Assembly: GCA_000697355.1 (NCBI GenBank)
Contig: JNEN01001251.1
Span: 62,001 to 126,000, forward strand
Direction: 5' to 3'
DNA length: 64,000 nt
Source: Syncephalastrum monosporum B8922
Lineage: Eukaryota > Mucoromycota > Mucoromycetes > Mucorales > Syncephalastraceae
Both the position numbers and the translations under genes were made by a program. Under the pieces are notes generated by a model. It made no database searches. It was not told the origin of the DNA and saw only the letters and a program-made list of their open reading frames with translations. Of this stretch, positions 47,985-57,781 are shown piece after piece; the first letter of the stretch is position 1; each line of letters starts with the position of its first letter.

Positions 47985-49997
47985 TTTGTTTGGCGAAAAA
48001 GAGGAGGATCAATGGCCCGCACGCGCGCTGTATTTAAATTGTTGTCCGTCATTGGCTGTCGTTGGCCTCTTTTACGCAACCCCCAACCTTCTCTTCCTTT
48101 GCTGCGCCATCACCTCTCAACGACTGCGCCGCTGAGGTCATCGCATGCTAAAAACAACTGCTGCTCAAAGAATCACATCAAAATATTTTTTTTCTTTTTC
48201 TTCTGATATGTACGACCACTTGAAGCTCATTGGATTTTAGTGACTCGTGCCATATAATACTGCAACGAACATGATGAGAAAGTACACATATTTGTGATAC
48301 AATACATATGAATAGATTACTTCTTTCCATTCAAATTATTAGAGCCTGTTATGGTAGGTCTCTCATAGAAACAAGCATCTGTCTCCTCGAAGAAAAGTCT
48401 ACCTGGCCATGAGCAAAATATGGTAAATACAGTGATACATAACATAAGCATATCCTCAATCATATGGTATGAGCTCTAAATAGACAGCCACATTTAGCTC
48501 TTTCAGGCTTCGTGATATAATGGACCATGTCGTTAGCTGGATAATTAGAGCAAAGGATGCCTGACCGTCATATATTCAGTGTTATACCACCGACACAAGA
48601 TCAGTCTCATGCAAAGTTGAAGGCGGATTGGCTCTGAGAAATAAATTTAGAGGACATCGAACGCATGAAGTCCAGCTTCTACCATACTGAGACTGTTTGA
48701 TCTGCCGTATTTGTCGCGGCTATCTGACGTGAAATTACGAAACTATTAAAAAGATAAAGAGGCGGGCGCTCCAAGGAGTCAACAGTCGCGTAGACTGGAT
48801 CTGGAGACACGCAGTCATCATTACTCTCTTCACAGAAAGAAAGAAAAACTAGGAGGTACATGCAGGATGAACTGTGAGTGCTATTTGTCTGTCAAAGACA
48901 GCGGGAAGGCAGAGCATTCCAAACCATATTTCACTCTAGCCGAGTATTTATTTCGACTGTTTCTGTATCTCAGCACTCTCTAATGGTGCTTATGTATGGC
49001 CAGCATCAATCATGCCTTAATCGATGCAAAATGATACAGGCCTAGCAACGTTTCGTAACTTGTGTCAGAAAGCGCTTTCGAAATTAATATACACCATAAT
49101 ACCCCGTCAACTTGGGCGAAAAGTTTGGCTCCTATCTAAAATGACGTGTCCGTATAAATCTAAAAGGGGATACACAGATTGTCATGTGTACACAACTTAC
49201 ATGGCGTATTGATATTTGGCTAAACCCACCTATTTTCGACCATTCGATTTATTTAACTGTGCCTGTTGTTAAAGCAGACCATAATGTACATCCAGATTGG
49301 ATTCGAAGTATATTACTAGAGAAAGCTCCTTGCTTCATTCGGATTGAGGTTGCTAACATTGATATGAGTCCTTAGGTTGCATGAATTGCTCGGGTTACTT
49401 TGTCCGACACTTAACCAAACCCGTGATGAAAGATTGGCCTAGGTATGGCTCCCCGCGAAGCCTATATATATTTCTGGTAGGATGCTTTTTAATCGTGCGT
49501 AATATGTATCAGACATGTGGTCGGCTGAGGCCGGATTTTCCCCGTGAGTAAACAAATGGCCAGATTTGGTTGGGACAGTCGGGCCGACATGTAAAGACAC
49601 CCGTGGTAAAAGTATAACATTAGACTCCTGTGCTGTTTCGATGAGAGTTCATCTTTAGTGCCTTTTTACCCTTTCTCTGACACCCTCATTTGGCAATTGT
49701 TGTGCGATGACACAATAAGAGAGTACACAGAAGATCTGTTTTCAGGACCCTCGCGCTTTTCTTTTCTCTCTCTCTGTCTCTCGGGTTTGCATCATAGTAA
49801 ATAGACAGGAGAAGGAGTTGTGTGACAAAAAAAAGCTTCCACGGGATACCATATTTTTGACGACGACAATAAAGTCATTTCCTTTTCCTGCGTCTCTCTT
49901 CTCTTTTCCTCTTCCTCTTTTCCTCTCTTGTTTATCATAAACTCCTCTTCTTCTCTCGAGAAGATACAAAACACCAAGTACAGACAATATAATCACC
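47985..49997. other. Divergent intergenic region, 2 kb
   Basis: No supported gene. A plus-strand frame at 49184-49375 has a protein-like composition (starts in Trp/Ile-rich, contains VKADHNVHPDWIRSILLEKA) but no splice context or family match. C/T-rich promoter tract at 49750-49930 before the next gene. Confidence 0.45.
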
Positions 49998-50975
49998 ATG
50001 CAAGCACCTGGCGCCGTACCAGTTCCTCAACAGCCGCCACAACAACAACCTCAGCAGGTCCCCGTGACACCGCCCGCCCCCCAGGCCGAGGCCGTCCCAC
50101 AACAAGCGCAAGCGGCACCTCAGCAGCAACCGCAACCCCAACCACAGCCGCAGCAAGGACAACAGCCGCCCATGATGGAGATGCCACAGCCTCAAGGTGG
50201 TGGATTTTTTGACACAATCAAACGTAAAATGCGCGAGGCAGCCGGACTGCAACAACCTATGGATCCTTATTACTACAGCCGCATGATGCAGCAACAGTCT
50301 ATGATGCCGGGTATGACCCCCGGGATGGCGCCTGGGATGACACCTGGGATGACGCCCGGAATGGCTCCGGGGATGACGCCTTACGGTATGCCGGGCCAGC
50401 AAGCGCCTATGATGATGGGCATGCAAAATCCAATGGACGACTATTACGCCCAGCAACAACAGCAGCAAATGATGCAACAACAAATGATGCAGCAGCAAAT
50501 GATGGGCGGCGGCGGTATGATGAACCCAATGATGATGCAACAACCGGGCATGATGGGCGGCGGTATGATGGGCGGTATGATGGGACAGCAGCCTTATACC
50601 CCCGGCGGTATGATGGGAGCCGGTATGATGAACCCAATGATGATGCAACAGCCGGGTATGATGGGAGGCGGAATGATGGGAGGAGGCATGATGGGTGGCG
50701 GTATGATGGGTCAGCAACCCTATACACCCGGGATGATGGGTGGCATGATGGGCCAGCAACCGATGGACTATTTCAGCGCCCAGCCTTACGGTGATCCCTA
50801 TCAACAAATGTACGGCGGCGGCATGTACGGCGGCGGCATGTATGGCGGCGGAATGGGCATGCCAGGCATGATGGGAGGCATGGGTATGTCCAACCTCTTT
50901 GATCCACGTCGCTTCTACCCTGAACGCAACTATATCAGCTCCTGTAATGATCTCTGGCATAGTAATTTCATGTAA
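49998..50975 (+). CDS. Met/Gln/Gly-rich low-complexity protein
   Basis: One open frame, 325 residues, starting at a well-placed ATG after a C/T-rich leader. It begins with a Pro/Gln-rich part, has a short conventional stretch (GGGFFDTIKRKMREAAGLQQ) that could form an amphipathic helix, and then consists of imperfect repeats: GMTPGMAP units (50310-50390), MMQQQ units, and GGGMMGG/MMNPMMMQQPGMM blocks repeated twice. It closes with Tyr/Gly-rich repeats (MYGGG three times) and an ordinary tail (LFDPRRFYPERNYISS). The bias toward clean amino-acid repeats in only one frame and synonymous variation between repeats support real coding. Composition is prion-like; no family or function recognised. Confidence 0.75.
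   Translation: MQAPGAVPVPQQPPQQQPQQVPVTPPAPQAEAVPQQAQAAPQQQPQPQPQPQQGQQPPMMEMPQPQGGGFFDTIKRKMREAAGLQQPMDPYYYSRMMQQQSMMPGMTPGMAPGMTPGMTPGMAPGMTPYGMPGQQAPMMMGMQNPMDDYYAQQQQQQMMQQQMMQQQMMGGGGMMNPMMMQQPGMMGGGMMGGMMGQQPYTPGGMMGAGMMNPMMMQQPGMMGGGMMGGGMMGGGMMGQQPYTPGMMGGMMGQQPMDYFSAQPYGDPYQQMYGGGMYGGGMYGGGMGMPGMMGGMGMSNLFDPRRFYPERNYISSCNDLWHSNFM
50310..50880 (+). repeat. In-frame repeats encoding Met/Gly/Pro/Gln units
   Basis: Tandem and dispersed copies of GGNATGATG-type units in the Met-rich gene; two longer copies of the NPMMMQQPGMMGGG block at about 50524 and 50632. They create a His-rich mirror frame on the other strand that is not a gene. Confidence 0.85.
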
Positions 50976-52062
50976 TCCTTTGTACATATATACCCAACAT
51001 CCCACCTGCACCATTTTGTTCTACCTCTCTACTATGTATACTCCACTAGCTAGCTGGATTGCAAAGTTTTGTATATTGTCCGCCATCTCCTTTGTTCTCT
51101 TCTGACTATCCTGCATAACCAGAGATCTATCAATTCACTCACAGATGTCATATGCAAACTATTACTGTATGGATATTGCAGTGCTCTATGAACGAGATTT
51201 CTTTTCCCCAAAAGAATAACAACCACAAAAAATCGACTCAGCAAGCATACGAAAACAGCATATACTTCCACTTGAAACTCTTACTTCAAACATGATTTTC
51301 AGGCTTACTATGATATCAAATGAAAGTGTGAATCAAATATACACCGGAATTTTGGTATGGTACGTGCTTCTATACAGCTCAAGAATCTGCACGCGTTCGT
51401 AAGATGGAACGATTCATAGGAGTGAGGACAGGAATGAAAAAGATGAAAAAGGTAAATCAGTTTATGTGGTGCAATCCTCATGGGACTCATGTTTGACAAT
51501 ATTACGGGTTACATCCCGCATGGCTGAACCACAAAAATCAAAAGACTAAGTGATCACAAGACAGCGCCATCATATGTACAGAGTATATTGGAGTAACAGT
51601 AAATAAATATTGCATTCACGAGTATCGGCGTCGGCAATAGAATGAAAGGTACGTGCGAGGAAAAGGTGGCCTTTGAGGTCGACATATATTCCAGACGGCA
51701 AAAGATTTAGATTTCTTTCTGTTGCACAAATAAGTGGTAGGAGGCCAGGGTAATACTGCCGTACTTGAAGTAGAGAGCTGCGTATGGTACATTAAGATAT
51801 ATTTTCTTTCTGGTGAAAGAGGTTGGGGTAAACGTCGGAGTTGATTATTCTTACGGCCATGGTAAGCGTGAAGGCTGCGGCAGGCAAAACCAAAGCTTTT
51901 CTTTTTTTGTTGCTCCTCGTTAAGCCAATGTCATACACTTACTGACAACATCAGCGCCTTAACGAATCACCAACAGCACCCTACTCAGAAAACACTTGAA
52001 ACCCAACTAGCCCAAGCCCTCCACTATTCCAGTCTTATAATGAATTGTCATTTTAAGCAGAA
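50976..52062. other. Intergenic region, 1.1 kb
   Basis: AT-rich sequence, no supported gene; promoter of the EST1/SMG6-like gene is expected near its 3' end. Confidence 0.5.
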
Positions 52063-55000
52063 ATGCAAGCATCACTTCCTCCTCCAGACATAAAGAAGCG
52101 CTCGTCCAACCAGCGACGCCGTAGAAGAAGACGGCCACGTAACAAGAAAACCCAAGAAGACCAAGAAGAGAATGCATACCAGCCGCGCACCCAACAGCGT
52201 CGCGACGTGAGCTTGACAGATTTGATAAGGTATAAAATTATAGGGTGAAATACAAGAGGAGAAAGAAAAAGAAACTCAAACTTGGGCGCGTAGTGAGGCG
52301 TCTGCGCTCGAACGTCAGCTTGTTGAGCTCTCGAAGAACATTGACGCTGCTACAGAAGATGAAATTGTGTATGTACGCAGACACCTGCAAGGCATCTATC
52401 GACATATCCTCGTCCACGATCTGCTCTTTGCTAGTCACCACCGCATCGACGACAAGATGTGGCGACTGATTTTTTACCCTACCATAGAAGAGATCCGTAC
52501 CAAACTACGCAAGGTAAAGTCATCGAGCGCCGACTTGCCTGCATGCCGACTGATCGGAATGTCGATCTGGTGTGGTCCCTCTTGAACTTTATCTAGCTAC
52601 ATCCAGTTACTGACCAAGGCAAACGCCCTGGCCTGCTCAAGCAACTTGCTCAATACCTCGATATGAGTTTCCAGTACTACAGAGACATGAACTCCCGCAT
52701 CAAAAACGAGTATAATGTCGACGTGGCTTCCATCGGTGTCGATCTATTCCGCCAGTCTGCCTCCACCGACGAACAAGTCGCGCTCGTCTTGCAGTCGAAT
52801 TATATCTGTATGGGTGACCTATCGCGCTATCGCGCTTCACAGACAATTCCTCACGATGACAAGAAGACCGCGGACGGCTATTGGCGGATGGCCAAAGACT
52901 GCTACCATCGAGCCATTGACGCGTCACGCACCAGCGGCAAGCCGTACTCGCAACTCGCCCTTGTCTCCGTGTCGAATGGTAGTGCTATTGATGTTGTCTG
53001 GTACTACTGCATGAGGTATATTTGGCCCCCTCCCCACACACACCGTTGTATTCAGAACACACATGCTCATCTTAAACCAGTCTGGCCATGAAGCATTCAT
53101 CCACCGTGGCAAGAGACAACCTCAAGGCTTTCTACTCTAAACTGCGGTTCTCGTCCTCTGATGAAGACGCTGGAGCACAGCCACCCAAACTCGTCGCGCG
53201 TTTCGCGGAGTCCTTTTTGCAGATTCACAAGCAGACTATGTTTAGCAACGAAAGGTAAAAAAAGTCACCGATAGTGTTGCGGCACACCATGTACTTATTC
53301 GTGGTTTGATTTAGTCTGGACACGGCACAGCTCTCTGTTCCTAGCAGTCTATGCACGAGCCTCGCCAAGATCATCTATCTCGCGGCCAAGGACCCTGCCA
53401 ACGAAAAGCCCGCTGCATCGATGCTACATATTTTCAAAAATACATTGACGAGGGTCATTGGTATCCTCGTCATTACCGTTTGGAACCTAGGCGAGCAAAT
53501 GAAAAGGAAAGGAAGCAACAGTACCCAACTTCAAACTTTGCAAGGGTATCTCATGGCGTTTGGCTTCAAGTTGTTTGCCGACCTATTCAAGATGATACAA
53601 AGTACATGGCCGCCTCTCAAGGAAAATATGGATGCAGATCAAGCCATACGGATCGAGGACCTCGTGGACACCGCCATCTTACCCGGTGTCTCCATATGGT
53701 GTACATTTTTCTTTTCCAACCTGCCCTTGACGGCGCAGTTTTGCGCTGTCAATGCAAACACAGAGATTCGCAGCGGCGTTCGCGCGCGCGAGTCTGAGAA
53801 ACGCCAGTTGATCCGGGTACGTTTTCGGTTGGGCGTTTTAGACAGAAAGGATGCTCATTTCCAATGGACAGGCCATGCAAGCTTTCCTTTCGACGGTTAT
53901 TGCCCACCCCATGTTCCCTGATCCTGTGGATCACGTATTACCCATCACATACCCTGTTTCCGAGGACAAGGTCTTGCTCGGTGTCCAGCCCCTGGCACGC
54001 TTCCATGCCACGGTTGATTTCTACAAGGAAAACGGATACGAAGATGAAGGCAGCCAAGCCCGCAAGCAAGTTCGCTGGGGTCGCGTGCGAGAGCTTGTCA
54101 AGCGTTTGGCAGACTCAAACGTAAGTGAAAATGCAAAAAAGTCAGCCAGATGCAACCATGATACTCATTCCTCCGTCAGGCTTTTGACTTTGTGCAATAC
54201 AACAAGACCGAGCAAAAGTACAGTGTCATTGACGAAAATGCAAAGGTAAACGCAAAGATGGGCCTCTGTATCTTATTACTCATAACATGAACTTTCTTCT
54301 AGCGACAACAACAGAGCCGTTTCATGAAAGCTTTGGCAACACAGCGCTTGATGGAACAAGTGTCCTCACTGGAGAAGAACGTGAATCGCATGAACCTCTC
54401 TTCCAGTCCGCCTGTCGAAGAGAAACCGGAAGTGTACACGGTCGTTGTCGACGTCACTGCCTTCTTGGATGGTCTTGGCAAGATCAAAAAATGGGCCAAC
54501 CAGACATTGTCGGCGCACCGCCGCAGCCAGCGTTCCATACTGCAGGTGATTGTCCCGCTTGAGACAATCGATGCGCTCGATATGCACAAGAAGGGCTCTT
54601 CCCATATGAACATGCAAGCCCGCGAATCGATTCGCTATCTCGACCAAAAGCTGCGCAACGACACCAAGGATATCCCTACAAACGCCTCGTTTCTGCGCAC
54701 ACAAAAGATTGCTGAGAAGATTGACTGGGCCAAAGAAGGCGAGGGCTTCTGGATCGGTGAGGAAACCATCCACACTGATCTCATAGGCGATATCAGCTCA
54801 GACGAAGCCGCGGAGGAACATGACGATGACGATGACAGCATCACGGGCAGTATTGCCGGATCCGACGTGGAGTCCGTCTCGAGTGAAGACCTGTTCCGGT
54901 CCCGGCGCCGACAGTTTGACGAAGACGACGAAGCCTCAGAAAGCAGTGATGATGAAGAAGAGGAGGAGGAGGAACAAGAAGATTCTGACGAGGACACTGC

Positions 55001-55268
55001 CCATGCCAAAGAGGAAAACTCTACCCAGACCCACCACCCGGAGCATGATAATGGAACGGTGACATTCGGCGAGGTTCCTCGCGAGTATGTCGCAATGCTC
55101 AGCTGTGCTCTTTACTATCTGCAGCAATCCCCTGAAATGATGGTGTTTGTCACCAATGACGAGCATCTTTCATGGTGGGCAGAAATGTTTGGGTACCGCG
55201 GGCAGCGGCTTATGGTGAAAACTGTAGACGAGTGGGATAAAATGGTGCGTTCAAGCCTGACAAAATGA
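52063..55268 (+). CDS. EST1/SMG6-like protein with C-terminal PIN domain (nonsense-mediated decay or telomere factor)
   Basis: Exons 52063-52206, 52244-52513, 52597-53015, 53081-53254, 53315-53816, 53872-54120, 54180-54245 and 54303-55268 give about 929 residues. After a basic N-terminus comes the 14-3-3-like/TPR EST1 region (RPGLLKQLAQYLDMSFQYYR, MGDLSRYRAS, YWRMAKDCYHRAIDASRTSG, KPYSQLALVS, VWYYCMSLAMKHSS), then the EST1 DNA/RNA-binding region (AFLSTVIAHPMF). A PIN domain starts near residue 655 (YTVVVDVTAFLDGL, D658) and ends with FVTNDEHLSWWAE (D894); between them is an acidic insertion of roughly 100 residues. SMG6 cuts mRNA near premature stops; fungi often lack a full SMG5-7 set. The first intron (52207-52243) is only 37 nt. 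Confidence 0.88.
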
Positions 55269-55284
55269 AACATTTATTGCACAT

Positions 55285-56058
55285 TTAAGCAGCAACCTGC
55301 TTCTTGGCGGCGTGAAGAGCAGAGCGGGCGATGTAGCGACGCTATAGAAAAAGAAGAGAAAAAAGAATAAACAAGCGTTGATAAGTACACAAGGACCGTA
55401 TATCCAATATCTTTTTTTTTCTTCTCGTTATTTACCTGAGCCTTGAGCTTCTGGACCTTGAACTTCTCAAAGTCAGTAAGGTTGGCACGCTTCTCGCGGG
55501 TCTCGAGCTTCTGGGCCCAGGCAGACTTGCCCCACTTGGCAAGAATGTCCTCCTTCTCGAAGAGCTTCTTGACGACGGCGTGGCCAGCGTTGCGGGGGAG
55601 ACCCTTGATGACCAGGTTGGTCAAAGTCATGTGGGCGTAGGGGAAGGCCTGGCGGGGGACACCAGTGGTGGGGCCTTCAATGAGGGCCTATAGAGAGAAA
55701 GAGAAACCAATTCCAGTCAGATCAACAGTCTCAAGTGATCACCTGCACCTCGTCGAGGGACGTCTGTAGAAGTGCGTAGGATGCTGAATAGAAAAGAGAA
55801 AGAGTGCTTACGCGGCGGTGGTCGACAATGTCGACAATGACAGCCAACTTGTTCTCCTCGTTAAGAAGGACGACACGGCCGACTTCGACTTGACGTTGGA
55901 AAGAACCTTGCTAGAAACGAGAGCGACGTTAGCGTACCGTTCATCCATCCATCCAGTCATTCATCCATCCATCCGTGCATCCATCCATCCATCTGTTGGG
56001 TGCAGTGATGGTGGCTATGTCTGTGCTTCTGTGCGTGTGTGTGTGTACATACCACCAT
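55285..56058 (-). CDS. RPL14: 60S ribosomal protein eL14
   Basis: Exons (coding order) 56058-56053 (ATGGTG only), 55910-55812, 55687-55436 and 55341-55285 give 137 residues. Sequence shows the KOW-type N-terminal part (QVEVGRVVLLNEENKLAVIV, DIVDHRRALIEGP), then GVPRQAFPYAHMTLTNLVIK, a basic helix (WAQKLETREKRANLTDFEKF) and AAKKQVAA at the end. It is a large ribosomal subunit component. As in eL37 and eS27, the first exon is one or two codons and intron 1 contains a GATG-type repeat. Its stop codon is 16 bp from the convergent stop of the EST1/SMG6-like gene. Confidence 0.95.
55941..55996 (-). repeat. GATG repeat in eL14 first intron
   Basis: On the plus strand, three interrupted groups of CATCCATCC followed by CCATCTGTTGG; within intron 1 (55911-56052). 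Confidence 0.9.
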
Positions 56059-57781
56059 TGTGTTGAAGATTATAGAGAGAAGGAGCCTTGCAATTTGGTG
56101 CTGCCCCTCCTTCTTTGTGCGGCCCAAACTGCACGTGGCTTTGATTGGTGCGGAGACTCAATCACTTCAAAAGTCGTTTGCTGCCTTTCGTCCAGCCAAT
56201 CACATCACAATGCACACATACCTCTGTGGCAATTTCTATCAGGACTGGAGGGTGCTTTTTTCGCTTCGCTGCACGTAAAACAGGCTTGATTACTTCGAGA
56301 TGGTACGGATAAATCAAGTATCCAAGACCCGTTCATATCTTATAGAAGCCCCGAATGTAATAAGGATAAAGATAAGCCGCTGCTGCTATTGCTCTTATGT
56401 CCAGATACGGGGGCCCTGCCTCAATCTGTCAACTGAGACTACTTCGAAGGAAAATGAGTGGCCAACACATGTTTCTATATATATATTATTCTTTAAAGTG
56501 CACTGATTGGGGCTCTCTATTTAGTACGTATGTGACATGTTGCGATTATTAGGCGTTGGTTGCTTAATTACTGAAAAGGGTACTTTTTCTATGCAGCACA
56601 AGCCAATGGACCCTGACGAAGCGTGTCACCGAGTCTTTGCTAGTGGTTATGCTCGAGCGAAAGCAGATAACAGAAGAGCGTGTGCACCTTTAGGGAGGGA
56701 AGCGATTGACAAGCCGTATCGCATAATAGATCCATCCAAAGCTATGAGTTTCGGCAGTAGGAGCATTTGCACCGTATTAGGCCCATAAGTCAATAAAAGA
56801 ACGGGAAGAATACGTTTTCATGCGATATGGAGGGGTCAAACAAACTTCATTAAGGCTGGGAAGAACCGACGGTCATTCTGAACCCCATAGCACTGCATCT
56901 GTGAAAATTGGGATTTGCTGCATTTGTGTCTATCGGTAAGCGTATGCAGGTTAGTCATGACAGAGGAGACGACAAGTGGCGCATGTCAGACAAGCAGCCA
57001 AGATGCCTGTCAAAAACATAGACAGGAATATCTGCGTCCTTGGTGTCGCATCAATGGACCCAAAATTAATCAAATGCGGAAAAGAAACACCAGAAGAGTT
57101 TTGGAAGAAATAGCATTCGATTAGAGGCACTAAAGTAGATGACTGAGCTAGGACCTCATTGGGACAAGCCAAGACGACGTTCATTTCATATGAATGATCA
57201 CATATAGCCTCCAGTGACGCGCAAGAGGACACTCAGGTGATTCTGTCTATGCAAAAGATCGAGGGTCGTAAAGATTACGAAAAAAAAAAAAGGTTGCATC
57301 GTGTGACCGTAAAATTAAAGAAGACAGGTGAATGTGAAGCAACTAGAACGTGTGGATAAACATCTACCTCATGAAAAGGACAGGATATATTATATCTCAT
57401 ACGAGAAGGATACTGGAGAAAGGTCAGGGGAAACCATGGGATAGAAGACATGCATGACGTTGGACGTATGAATGATACAATGAGGATAAAGCGGGAAATG
57501 ACAATAGTTGGGAGTACGGTTGCACTGACTTGCGGGGGAATGCCGAATACCCGCCGAAAGAGTGAAAGCGCGTGAGCAGAAACGAAAAAAAAAAAAAAAA
57601 GCCGAGAGAGATACAGATACAGACACAGACACAGAGACAGACACAAATGCGCGCCTCGTAGAAATAGAATTGAAATGCTGCTATTTTCTGTGTCCGTGTC
57701 TGTGTGTCCCCACTTTTCCCCCTTCTTCTCCTCCTCACTCTCTTTCTCTCTTTCCCGCCCTACGCTTCCGCGCCTGCTCAC
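56059..57781. other. Divergent intergenic region, 1.7 kb
   Basis: No supported gene. Short frames at 56537-56788 and 56930-57124 (plus) have ordinary composition but no motif or splice context. A purine-rich block with GATACAGACACAGACA repeats sits at 57600-57650, and a T/C-rich tract at 57670-57750 precedes the next start. Confidence 0.45.

Noticed and set aside
47764..48012. Minus-strand frame covering the GATG repeat upstream of eS27 exon 2
   Set aside because: It is the translated tetranucleotide repeat within the inferred first intron of eS27.
49935..51014. Long minus-strand open frame rich in His/Leu opposite the Met-rich gene
   Set aside because: It is the mirror of the Met/Gly repeat codons on the plus strand; there is no start context or family, and the plus frame has the better leader and ends.
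57704..57781. Hydrophobic leader in frame upstream of the PhoD-like gene, resembling a signal peptide
   Set aside because: The frame has no ATG before 57782 (it opens with GTG) and the stretch is the C/T-rich leader.
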